From Primula veris (lineage: Eukaryota; Streptophyta; Magnoliopsida; Ericales; Primulaceae): a DNA stretch of 64,000 nt. The position numbers were made by a program, and so were the translations under genes. Below are positions 41,007 through 51,769 of this stretch, piece after piece; within the stretch, counting starts at the first letter, position 1; each line of letters opens with the position of its first letter. The notes under the pieces are model-generated. The model did no database searches. It had not been told where the DNA came from and was given only the letters and a program-made list of their open reading frames with translations. The stretch covers positions 5,892,501 to 5,956,500 of the forward strand of contig OY821750.1 of assembly GCA_963682055.1 (NCBI GenBank), written 5' to 3'.

Positions 41007-43106
41007 ATTATTTATACATGCATATATCGACATTAACTATCCTGGATATAATCATAAAGTCATAACTAATTTAATGTGTAGGGTTGTAATATTTATAATC
41101 ATGGTATTTGTTTGTATTTAGTTTTATGTAGTTATTCATTTATAAAATTTCCATAATTTGAACATTTAAATGAATTAATTTGGCAATACAATAATGTTAT
41201 GTATTAATTTGACAATACAATAATGTTATGTATAGATGTAATTATGTTATGCTATAAATGGGATGATATTTGTATTAAATGTGACTTGAATTATAGGAAA
41301 GTAATATTAATGCTTAAACGTTGTCTGGAGGGCATTTCATAGCCAAACCGTTTATAATTTTCCCCACGTCCAATTGCATGTTAGACTGTGTCAAGAGAGT
41401 CTGCTTATGAACATTGTTTAACGTATACTGATATAAATATAAATTGTCCAAACATGGAATATTTCTACAAACTAAAATATTGAAGCAAGGTGGGATTTAT
41501 AAGATGGAGAATTTATATTGAGATACAATATATGGGTGAGAACGTCTATTGCAATTCACAATAAGTGCTACTTATTGTTAATTACAATTCCTTTCAGGAA
41601 AACTTGTTGATCACATGCAACTGTGCATGAAAGTTCTTATTAGCTGTTTCAAATGTGACGGTGAACAATTTTGTTTAACTACGTACATAGCATGAAAATT
41701 TCAATATTTCAATTGGGCCTCTAAAGTTTCTAATTATATGTTTCTAAGTTGTCGCTTTGCGTATGTAACAGTTTCAGTACTTTTCATCGTCTTTTGTAGT
41801 GGGGTTTTTCCCCGGCATTTTATTTATCAGTATCAATAAAAAATAAAATGTGAGTTTTCCCCACAATTAATAAAAAAATAAAATAAGGGATGTATTTATA
41901 ACTCTCTATTAGAATTTGAGCATACTTTTTAAATTGTTTTAAAAGAACAAAAGCGCCTTTTAGTGCAGACTAGAGAAAATTAATCGATCTGGTATAAATT
42001 TAAAATTATTAATTATTAGTGTTAACTTACGTTTACTACCAATGCGACAGATACATTAATAATACGCTACGGATAGTTTAAAAAGTAATTAAAACAGCCC
42101 CTTAAACCAGTAGGGATGACCGGTATACAAAGATTGTTATCGATCCGAGTCCATTTGCTCTGATATACCACAAAATGTCGGTCTGAACAAGGCTGTGGTT
42201 CATCATTATTGAACCTATATATTATGATCATTCTAATCCTGTAGAGTAGTTAATTATGACACGGTTTTTGTTAAGAGTTTTAAAGGCCTTCATCATTATT
42301 GGTTTTATAATACTAACAATATAAATTCTGCTCCAGTAATAAATACTCCATTAAACAAGTGTAAGGACACGTTAAAGATCAGTTATATTATTCTTGCGTC
42401 CATGTAGATTCTAGCATAATTTTATTTTTCCTTTTGTTATGAGTTGCTTTGTATATCACATGCTTATAAGAAAAATATTAGCCTAAGGTTTTAAACTAAC
42501 AAGGATATATATTGGTCTCACCTTTATTCTATTCTTGCAAGAAAGATACTTTTAAATAGTTAATATTGGAAAATTAAGCATTATGTACAATTTCAGGAAC
42601 TTAAGAAAAGCAAATTCCTTTTTATCCTTATTTTAAATTATTTTGTGCTGTACCTCTTGGCCTTGCACAGTTGTACGTGCTAACAAAACAAATGATTAAT
42701 GGTTGAATATCTAAATGTTATTATTGTTCCCTCATTTGTTTTTTTTAAGTAAAGCTCCACTGAAAATTCTTAGGGAATTTGGGTCATGTCATTCGTATTG
42801 TTTGAAATTACAAAAGATTAGAAACTAAAAGACACTACTGATCAAACTGATCAAAATTATAGTTTTGATGTTTAAAGAGGCATTTAAATTTTAGTTGGTT
42901 TTTCAATATATTCAAAACATTATCCCTATTAATATTTTATTACTTTTTACATTAGATTTTAATAGTTAATCTATTTTTTTATGTTGAAAGAATAAATGGA
43001 TGAATGTGGAGCCCAAAATAATATATAATTTTTTGATGAGAAAAGCCACTCTTCTCTATTTATAAAAAAGTAACAGTGATACAGTTTGGAAATACATAGT
43101 TTAATA
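41007..43106. other. AT-rich intergenic region
   Basis: No gene recognised. Contains the possible LINE end at 41790-41880 listed separately, and a short direct repeat of 'aatttg(g/a)caatacaataatgttatgtat' at about 41178-41234. Confidence 0.5.
41790..41880 (+). mobile_element. Possible 3' end of a LINE
   Basis: The series GTAGTGGGGTTTTTCCCC, TATCAATAAAAA, then GTGAGTTTTCCCCAC and an A-rich end parallels the 3' end of the LINE at 540-615 (GTAGGG..., ATCAATAAAA, GTGGGTTTCCCCAC, poly-A). Resemblance is structural and short; no coding part is visible. Confidence 0.35.
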
Positions 43107-43343
43107 CTTCATCCGTATCTAAACAAATGTTTCCTACGAAAATACGTGTAAATTTGACTATCAAATTTTTTATATCAAAATCGCCGAAATGAAAAAATTG
43201 AAAATCTCATCATATAGTTCTACATATGAACTACGTGATTAACTTTTGAAATAATTTTTTCCGGCAATCTAGATATGAAAAAATTATCGGTCAAACTTAC
43301 ACGTATTTTCGTATGTGATATTTGTTTAGAGACGATGTTGATG
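43107..43343. mobile_element. Foldback MITE of the same family, copy 3
   Basis: Long inverted arms: left TATCTAAACAAATGTTTCCT then ACGAAAATACGTGTAAATTTGAC; right, reverse-complemented, CTCTAAACAAATATCACAT then ACGAAAATACGTGTAAGTTTGAC. TA dinucleotides flank it (43105-43106 and 43344-43345). The arms are about 50 bases long. Confidence 0.7.
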
Positions 43344-43345
43344 TA

Positions 43346-43874
43346 CATGAGTTTTTTTACAAGTAAACTCTTCAAAGAAAATTGGTTTTGAAGAGTATAA
43401 CGTGAATGGTCTAATGTGCCGGTATCCAACTGACCTGACATTTCATTATTTATTTTTCCACTTTTTGTAGGAGATTACTTTCGGAATTGGGATTAATGAT
43501 GTTTTGTGCAATAAACTCACATTAAATTACAATTTTGTATCCTATATTACAATATATTTTTAAATTGAGGAGCCAAACTATCATATTTGAGTGGTTTTGT
43601 TTATTTCCGTCACATAACATAACGTCACTATATATTTTCCATCCGGACTCAGTGAGTGATGTACGGGTCTTCTCGCCATTCAGTTGATATGAAACCTTAA
43701 TTAAATCTGAATGCCACAAATAAAAATAACTTCAAAACAAACAAATAACTAAAAACAAAAGTTATGTACGGGTATTTTCATAAAATACGAGTTATCATCG
43801 AAGAAGTTAACATCAGTGTCAAAAAAGCTGAATTATGATAATTCGATTGCTTGTTAAATACCTTTAGTTTTTTT
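43346..43874. other. AT-rich intergenic region
   Basis: No gene recognised; one 65-codon open frame here has no family resemblance. Confidence 0.45.
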
Positions 43875-44035
43875 TACGAAATTACGTATAAATTTAACTA
43901 GCGAAAATCTCGTATCTAACTTTCCAAAATCGAAAATCTCAAAATATAATATCATAGTTTAAATATTAAACTATACGATTAACTTTTGAAAATCTTGATT
44001 TCGGCAAGTTAATTTTGATCATTATGTGTGTTATA
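43875..44035. mobile_element. Foldback MITE of the same family, copy 4 (eroded), next to the PATRONUS-like promoter
   Basis: The left arm reads TTTACGAAATTACGTATAA and the interior carries the family words 'aaaatcgaaaatctc', 'tatacgattaacttttgaaa' and 'ttcggcaa'. The right arm is mostly lost. It ends within 30 bases of the MSA element of the next gene. Confidence 0.45.
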
Positions 44036-44063
44036 TATAGGGCAATCTCAGCCATTCAAAATT

Positions 44064-44074
44064 TGACCGTTGAA
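44064..44074 (-). promoter_or_regulatory. MSA element (G2/M-specific activator) of the PATRONUS-like gene
   Basis: On the minus strand this reads TTCAACGGTCA, matching 10 of 11 positions of the plant MSA consensus YCYAACGGYYA, bound by three-repeat MYB factors. It lies about 20 bases upstream of a TATA box. MSA elements work in either orientation and drive expression at G2/M, which fits a securin. Confidence 0.7.
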
Positions 44075-44094
44075 ACCTCATTCTCCCCTCTGCG

Positions 44095-44105
44095 TATATA
44101 TATAG
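44095..44105 (+). promoter_or_regulatory. TATA box of the PATRONUS-like gene
   Basis: TATATATATAG, predicting transcript start near 44130-44140. Confidence 0.6.
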
Positions 44106-44243
44106 ATACAATAAGTTATACGTATATACTAATTTCTCTCTCTATTAAACCGCATAAATAACAAAACCTTAAAATCTCTTTTATTTTCTAACACATACAA
44201 AAGCGATTAAATCACTACAAAACTTCGATTAAATATTAATTGG

Positions 44244-47200
44244 GTGAGTCTTTTATTATCTCTCTCAGTTTAATATCGTATTTGTTTTTAAATTAGATTT
44301 TATTTTAATTTTAATTTGTGGATTATTTGGTACATAGTCTTTGCTTAATTCGTGGGTTTAGGGTTTGCGTTTAAATTAGCGTTTTTTAGTTTAATTGGTG
44401 GGTTATTGGAGAAATATTGAGTATGTTATGTATTTGTGTTTAAATTAGATTTTCTTTAAAGTTTAATTTGTGGGTCATTTGATACGCATAGTCTTTGCTT
44501 AATCGGTGAGTTTCACAAAAATCTTAAGAATTAGAAATAATCTTGAAGTACTGTCAAATTAGATTTTCTCTAAGTTTAATTTGTGGATTATTTGTGTTTA
44601 AATTAGATTCTCTGAAAAGTTTAATTTGTGGATTATTTGTGTTTAAATTATATTTTCTTTAAAGTTTAATTTGTGGATTGTTTGGTACATAATCTGCTTA
44701 ATCGGTGGATTTAGGGTTTTTGTCGATTTTTTTTTAATCTTACGTTTAGTTTCTATTTGTGTTAGTTTAAAATACCATATTTTGTAATGAGCAGTTTTAA
44801 ATTTGTGTCTGTTAGTTTAATTGGTGAATTATTGGAGAAATCTTGAGCATGTTGTGTATTTGTGTTTAAGATAGATTTTTTTAAGTTTAATTTGTGGATT
44901 ATTTGGTATATAGTCTTGTCTTTGCTTAACTGGTGGGTTATAAAAAAAAAACTTGACTTTTTTTGTCAAAATTTGTATGCTTAGTTTCTATTTTTGTTAA
45001 TTTAATAGTACCCTTAAAATCTTGTGTAACTGGTGGGTTATTTCACATACCCTTAAAAATTGTTTTAGATTTGTGTTTAAATCACCGTTTTTTAGTTTAA
45101 TTTGTGAGTTGTTTGGAAAAAAAAAATCTTTTAAGTCCTAGTTATTTGGAGAAATATTGAGTTTTAAGTTGTAATTGCTTGAATCTTTTTTCCTATTTAA
45201 TAGGAGCTTATTTTGAAATTTTGTGTTATCGACTTACTTCATAGAACTAGAGAAATTTTTAATTATTAGAGAAATCTTATTTGGGTATTTTCTATCTTGA
45301 TTAACATACATGAAACAATAGAGAATCTTGATTTTGGACTTTAGTAGTTTAATTATTGAATATGTTGTTTGTTTATGACTTCAATCAACTTCTTAGTCTA
45401 ATTTGTGTTGATTTCGTATAGTCGTATTTAATTGGGGATTCATTTTATAGGCCACTTTTGTACCAGGAACTTGAGAAATCTTGAGTTTGACGTTTACTTG
45501 CTTGGATTTTCTGTTTTTATGATCTTAATCAGGGTTTTAGATTAATTTTGTGTAACTATGTTAGTAGTATAATCCATTGATTCTGTTGTGTTAATACATT
45601 AGTCAGCTTTTAATTGTTATTCGGTATTATCTTGAATGTGAATTTACATCAAAGATCAAATCGGTGTGATATTTTATACTCATCTTGTCGATTGTAAGAT
45701 TTGTTTGTACTCATTTAAACCCGTTGTGTACCTTTGTTGTGATATTTTATTCGTCCAGATTTGTGGTATAAACTTATTATTCTTAGTTCAAAACTAGATT
45801 CTTGGGGTTGGTTGTATACTTCCGCTTATCTACCTTCATACTCCTAAGGTGTTCATCTTTTATTGTTTTGGTGTATAATTGTCTGAATTTATCCTATTAT
45901 TGATGTTTTGATATGCTTCTTAATTGAAGTTATTAAGGGTTCGCCAAAAATTAGAAATTCGGTGCTTTAGTGTTGAACGTAACTTTGGCTTCTTTGATGG
46001 GATTTTTGTGATAAATGGACTTGTCTATGCATTGTATACATCTAGATTCTTGGGTTAAAGTTTTGTACTTGATGCTTGTCTTCGTGCCGTTTTATTAATC
46101 TTGTTTTGATAGGCTTCTTAGTTGAGATTTTAAGTGTTCGCCAAGAATTAGAAATCCGGTGACTTAGTGTTGAATGTATTTATGTTTAAACTTGGCTTCT
46201 TTGATGGGATTCTTGAGATAATTAGTGTAATTATATTTCTCCCTAAATGCCTGAATTCTAGTTTCTTTCAGACTCAAACCAAACCTGATAATCTTGTAAT
46301 CATTTATTTATTGTACTTCTGTTAGAATTTATAAACCAGTAGATTCGCACTTTGAAAGTTCCCTGCCTCTATTTGTTATGATCTTGTTGCTGATATGCCA
46401 AACCGAATTGGGGTTAACTGGTGAAGGTTGTAATAAGGATTGTCATCAAATTTTGTATGCTTAGTTTCTATTTTTGTTAATTTAATAGTACCCTTAAAAT
46501 CTTGTGTAAACTGATGGGCTATTTCATATACCCTTAAAAACGGTTTTAGATTTGTGTTTAAATCACCGTTTTTTAGTTTAATTTGTGGGTTGTTTGGAAA
46601 AAAAAATCTTTTAAGCCTTAGTTATTTGGAGAAATATTGAGTTTTAAGTTGTAATTGCTTGAATCTTTTTTCCTATTTAATAGGAGCTTATTTTGAAATT
46701 GTGTTATTGATTTACTTCATAGAACTAGAGAAATTTTTAATTATTAGAGAAATCTTATTTGGGTATTTTCTATCTTGATTAACATACATGAAACAATAGA
46801 GAATCTTGATTTTGGACTTTAGTAGTTTAATTATTTGAATATGTTGTTTGTTTATGACTTCAACCAACTTCTTAGTCTAATTTGTGTTGATTTCGTATAG
46901 TTGTATTTAATTGAGGATTCATTTTATAGGCCACTTTTGTACCAGGAACTTGAGAAATCTTGAGTTTGACGTTTACTTGCTTGGATTTTCTGTTTTTATG
47001 ATCTTAATCAGGGTTTTAGATTAATTTTGTGTAACTATGTTAATAGTATAATTCATTGATTCTGTTGTGTTAATACATTAGTCAGCTTTTAATTGTTATT
47101 TGGTATTATCTTGAATGTGAATTTACATCAAAGATCAAATCGGTGTGATATTTTATACTCATCTTGTCGATTGTAAGATTTGTTTGTACTCATTTAAACC

Positions 47201-48741
47201 CATTGTGTTACCTTTGTTGTGATATTTTATTCGTCCAGATTTGTAGTATAAACTTATTATTCTTAGTTCAAAACTAGATTCTTGGGGTTGGTTGTATACT
47301 TCCGCTTATCTACCTTCATACTCCTAAGGTGTTCATCTTTTATTGTTTTGGTGTATAATTGTCTGAATTTATCCTATTATTTATGTTTTGATATGCTTCT
47401 TAATTGAAGTCATTAAGGGTTCGCCAAGAATTAGAAATTCGGTGCTTTAGTGTTGAACGTAACTTTGGCTTCTTTGATGGGATTTTTGTGATAAATGGAC
47501 TTGTCTATGCATTGTATACATCTAGATTCTTGGGTTAAAGTTTTGTACTTGATGCTTGTCTTCATGCCGTTTTATTAATCTTGTTTTGATAGGCTTCTTA
47601 GTTGAGATCTTAAGTGTTCGCCAAGAATTAGAAATCCGGTGACTTAGTGCTGAATGTATTTATGTTTAAACTTGGCTTCTTTGATGGGATTCTTGTGATA
47701 ATTAGTGTAATTATATTTCTCCCTAAATGCCTGAATTCTAGTTTCTTTTAGACTCAAACCAAACCTGATAATCTTGTAATCATTTATTTATTGTGCTTCT
47801 GTTAGAATTTATAAACCAGTAGATTGGCACTTTGAAAGTTCCCCTGCCTCGATTTGTTATGATCTTGTTGTTGATATTCCAAACCGAATTGGGGTTCACT
47901 GGTGAAGGTTGTAATAAGGATTGTCATCAAATTTTAGCCTTACGTCACTTCCAAGTTTTGGAAAAAAAGAACATAATTTTGTTTGTAATTAAAAATTTTG
48001 TACTCTTTACTAATCTTGAAGGTTAACGTATAATCTGGATGTACCAAATTAAGTTTAGGTGTGACAAATATCAATCATTATTTTCTCGGTTTAAAAAGTT
48101 TTTTCACTTTGTATGTTTCTTGGAGTATTTGCTGTTTTGGTTTTCTGAAGTATTTTGATTAGTTTACCGAATATTCGATTTTAAGTGATCATTGTTTCCT
48201 TTGATTGGAGTACCTGTCCTATCGTTTTTGAGTTTATCCTGCAAACAAAGCGAAAAACTTTAGGATGTATTATGTTGTTCCTCTTTATGTAAAGTCGGCA
48301 GTTAAGTACTTTGGTTATATGAGCTTTTTAGTCAACTTGTTCTGAATTTTGTTTATGCATAGTGATTCACACAAGCGTTTTTAGTTGCAATTGTTGGGAA
48401 TTTTTTTGAGAGTAGGTGATAGGATCCAATACTTAATGGCACATAAAGACATTTTGCCATTTTAAACTGTGATGCATTTGTAGGTTGCAACTTGGTATGT
48501 GTTTGGCTTAGTAAAACCTATATATGGAAGTTACTTTTTCCTGAAAAGCTAAGATAAATTATCAAGACTTGTAAATATAACGCTTTATGATGATCAAAGA
48601 TATTGTTTTACATGCAGACTTGCTGCTAACTATACAGTGTAAGGAATTAGCAAACATACTTATTTAGATATAGCTTGCAGTTTTCTCTTTTTCTTAAATG
48701 CTTAACAATTAAAACTGGGAAATTGATTTGAACTTGTACAG
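44244..48741 (+). other. Leader (5' UTR) intron of the PATRONUS-like gene, about 4.5 kb
   Basis: The donor is GTGAGT at 44244-44249, after a leader exon of roughly 110 bases; the acceptor is TTGTACAG ending at 48741, 13 bases before the ATG. The interior is T-rich, as plant introns are, with many TTTAATTTGTGG-type words (44290-44900) and a 1.48-kb tandem duplication. Splice sites are inferred from sequence only; additional small exons cannot be excluded. Confidence 0.55.
44971..47936. repeat. Direct tandem duplication of about 1480 bp within the leader intron
   Basis: Copy 1 runs about 44971-46450, copy 2 about 46451-47936, with a constant offset of 1480 bases and only scattered differences. 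The junctions share the word TCAAA(A)TTT (44966, 46446, 47926), suggesting microhomology-mediated duplication. Short frames in copy 2 (e.g. 47832-48026) are not coding. Confidence 0.9.
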
Positions 48742-48754
48742 GAAGCGAAAGTAA

Positions 48755-51601
48755 ATGGCAACTCAAGCTGGACGTTATATTCGTGATCAAAATCTGGATG
48801 TTCACTTTGATGGTATTTAACAGATTCACATCTCGTGTGATTCTTTTTTTTTCCAATTGTATCTGTGAATATCAAAATTCCTGAGTATAAGTCAATAATA
48901 CTATGTTTTATTTACAGTGGCTCCTTCTGTGCTGAAAACCCATACCAAGACACAGAAAAATGGAGGGCTCGGTAGAAAAGTACTCGGCGACATATCGAAT
49001 TCAAGAAGGCCTTCCACAAATATACCACCAAATAAGCAGCTCAGCTCAAAGAAACCGATATCTGTTGTGGAGGATGTTGTTCCCACCAATTTATCAAAAT
49101 CTTCTTTTGGGAGCAAAACAAAGGTATCAACAAAGAGTTCTGCGAGAAAAGTTCTTGGTGATCTCACAAATTCAGTCAATCGACTTGTTGTTCAAGAACC
49201 AAACAAGGCGTGTGATAAGAAGCTGAGTGCGGTGTTAGAAGAACCACCTTCTTTCCACGAAGAAGGTTTCTTACATGATCACAAGAAGTGTGCTAAGGCA
49301 CAGCAAAAGGCTGAGGCCAGAGATTTGGAGTTCTACTTTAGGCAATATGTGCCAGGTAACTTCTGATAATCTGCCTTGAAGTATTGTTTCATTACAGTTT
49401 TAAACAAATAAGCTGGATTTTATAGGTTGAGAAAGAAATATACGGAAAGCATAGATTATAACTTTAGATAATTTGCCTTGAAGTATTGTTTATTACAGTT
49501 TTAAACAAATAAGCTGGATTTAATAGGTTGAGAGAAATATTCAGAAAACGTAGATTATAACGTTGATGATAATTCGCCTTGAAGTGTTGTTTGTTTGATT
49601 ACAGTTTTAAACAAATAAGCTGGATTTTTATAGGTTGAGAAAAGAAATATACGGAAAGCATAGATTATAACTTTAGATAATTTGCCTTGAAGTATTGTTT
49701 ATTACAGTTTTAAACAAATAAGCTGGATTTAATAGGTTGAGAGAAATATTCAGAAAACGTAGATTATAACGTTGATGATAATTCGCCTTGAAGTGTTGTT
49801 TGATTACAGTTTTAAACAAATAAGCTGGATTTTTATAGGTTGAGAAAAGTTCGGAAAGCGTATATTTTGATAGAAAAAATGCTGCGCTTAAGTTTATTTT
49901 GATTTTGAGAATATTTTTTGTAAACTCAAGTCAACCGGCTTCTTGACCAATCACCAGTCTAGTTTTAGTTTATTTTGATTTTGAGAAATTTTGTTTCAAT
50001 TTTTTGTAAAAGCAAATTATCCTATTCTGGGGTCCCCCGTCATTAGTGTAGCTGTTAAGCACAAAACACAAAAAACTGGGATGGTCAATTAGGTCTGAGT
50101 TTAGTTTAATTTGACTTTTAAAAACTCGATTACTAATTTTTCCCAATATTTCATGAAGTTATGAAATCAACTCCTGCTAAGCTTCCCTCATCGTCAGCAA
50201 AAATGAAGGTCAGTTCCTACATGTTTTTATTTACGGTCTTTAGTTAAGGCTTGTCTTTTTTGCCGTTTCTACGCTTATATGTTACTTACCTTTAAGTTGC
50301 ACTCTATTTGCTTTACATGCTTATTAGATCATATTTAGTTCACTGGGCCTCTTAAAATGCGTGTTTGATTTAATTAAGCTGGATATATCAAAGTGAGAAA
50401 TTCAATGTGGTTCAACAATTTGGTGTTATAAGCTGTAGTTGAAATCTTTACTTACTGATTTTGAGCTATTAAATTAATGGGTCCGAGTATTGGTATGCCG
50501 TTCTGATTTGTATTTTGATAAGGCGAACTTTACAAAAGTTGCCTTACCATATATTATTTGAATCTACATTGATTTGGCTACTGATAGGGAGGGCACTTCT
50601 AGATTTGTTCGATGATAACTTTTCAATATCAATTAGCGTTCATGTTTCAAGAAATTCAGTGATTTGACCTTTTCTTTTCTGGGAAAGCAAGCATATTAAG
50701 CAAACAGAGCCAAAAAAAACCTTGATAGCACAAGCTAGTATCTCATTTTAAAATGCCTTTTATTCTTGAGAGGGGGGGCCATCCTAATCTTCTCAATTTG
50801 AGTTTCTTTCGTTTGATAGTACTTCAAGATGAGATTTTAATTTGATTCAAATTGCTAGACATGTTTAGAAAAGTCATACGGCTAGGCTAATCTTCCTTTT
50901 TATACTGTCACACATACTGTGATATTGGTATACTATATAATTGGAGGTATGGCCTCTCTCAACAGACGTTTTTTGGGTGGCGATGTGGGATCTTCTCCTT
51001 GCTCTAGGTGTCACCGAATGTCAATTTATATTGTTTAACTGTCATTATGACTGTTAAAATTGTTATCTTCTGCTATATTATTTTCGCTACTTTTCTATTG
51101 TTATCTTCCTTTTTATACTGTCACACATGCTGTGTGATTGGTATACTATATAATTGGAGGTATGGCCTCTCTCAACAGACATTTTTTGGGTGGCGATGTG
51201 GGATCTTCCCCTTGCTCTAGGTGTCACCGAAAGTCAATTTATATTGTTTAACTGTCATTATGACTGTTAAAATTGTTATCTTCTGCTATATTATTTTCGC
51301 TACTTTTCTATTGTTTTCGCATGATTGCAAGTGTTTTTCCTATTAAATTTCTTCTTAGCCTATAGTTAAATTTCCTGTTGCTAAGCTTCCACAGTCAGTA
51401 TTCTGATATATGTTTGGTGGGTGCTTTTTTCATTTTCAGATTGAAACTCCTGCAAAAATTTCAGAAATGGAAGTGGTGTTCGAGCAATGTAACAAGAATG
51501 TCAATTTTGCTGAAGATGATACTATCTGTGCAAGTCCAGTTTCCCTGCCTGAGTTTCAGTGGGAGAACGACATGATTCTCCGTTTAGAGGCGTCACCTTA
51601 A
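48755..51601 (+). CDS. PATRONUS-like plant securin (inhibitor of separase), four coding exons
   Basis: Coding exons 48755-48812, 48918-49355, 50160-50209 and 51440-51601 (phases 1, 1, 0) give about 235 aa. Donors are GTATTT, GTAACT and GTCAGT; acceptors are TTACAG, ATGAAG and TTTCAG. Two destruction boxes are visible, R39-KVLGDISN and R96-KVLGDLTN, which would target the protein to the anaphase-promoting complex. The EEGFLHDHKKC motif (about 134-144) is the signature I associate with Arabidopsis PATRONUS1/2. The N-terminal RDQNLDVHF is also typical of plant homologues. PATRONUS proteins act as securins, protecting centromeric cohesion until anaphase. The MSA element supports cell-cycle expression. 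The first exon is too short and the acceptor of exon 3 too ordinary to be certain without transcripts. The alternative is an uncharacterised APC/C substrate of the same family. Confidence 0.75.
49373..49860. repeat. Intronic tandem repeat, about 101-108-bp units in an alternating (dimeric) arrangement
   Basis: Five units begin GCCTTGAAGT at 49373, 49475, 49576, 49684 and 49785, each containing ACAGTTTTAAACAAATAAGC. Units 2-3 and 4-5 are near-identical pairs, so the larger period is about 209 bases. It lies in the intron between coding exons 2 and 3. Confidence 0.9.
50891..51316. repeat. Intronic tandem duplication, about 213 bp
   Basis: Copy 1 (50891-51103) and copy 2 (51104-51316) share long exact blocks (e.g. 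TGGAGGTATGGCCTCTCTCA). Differences are few. It lies in the intron before the last coding exon. A fragment of copy 2 makes a spurious 70-codon frame. Confidence 0.92.
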
Positions 51602-51741
51602 TTGAAATTTGCACTGGTTGTTTTATTTTTATTGAGATATTATCTCTTGATAATCACTTCCGTTGTTGTTTTTTTAGTTTACTCAGTTCTTTTGACCTGT
51701 AATTAGTACTCCTTGGTACTCTTAGGATTCAATGTTTTCGT

Positions 51742-51747
51742 AATAAA
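51742..51747 (+). terminator. Candidate polyadenylation signal of the PATRONUS-like gene
   Basis: AATAAA, 141 bases after the stop codon, in a T-rich 3' UTR. A plant cleavage site would be expected 15-30 bases downstream. Confidence 0.4.
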
Positions 51748-51769
51748 CTCCAGATGTGAGCCATGTGGC

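Noticed and set aside
47832..48026. 64-codon frame in the second copy of the leader duplication
   Set aside because: The first copy does not preserve it and it lies within a T-rich intron.
48917..49366. Single-exon reading of the securin-like gene starting at 48917
   Set aside because: That start is GTG created by a splice acceptor; the spliced ATG at 48755 restores the typical N-terminus of the family.
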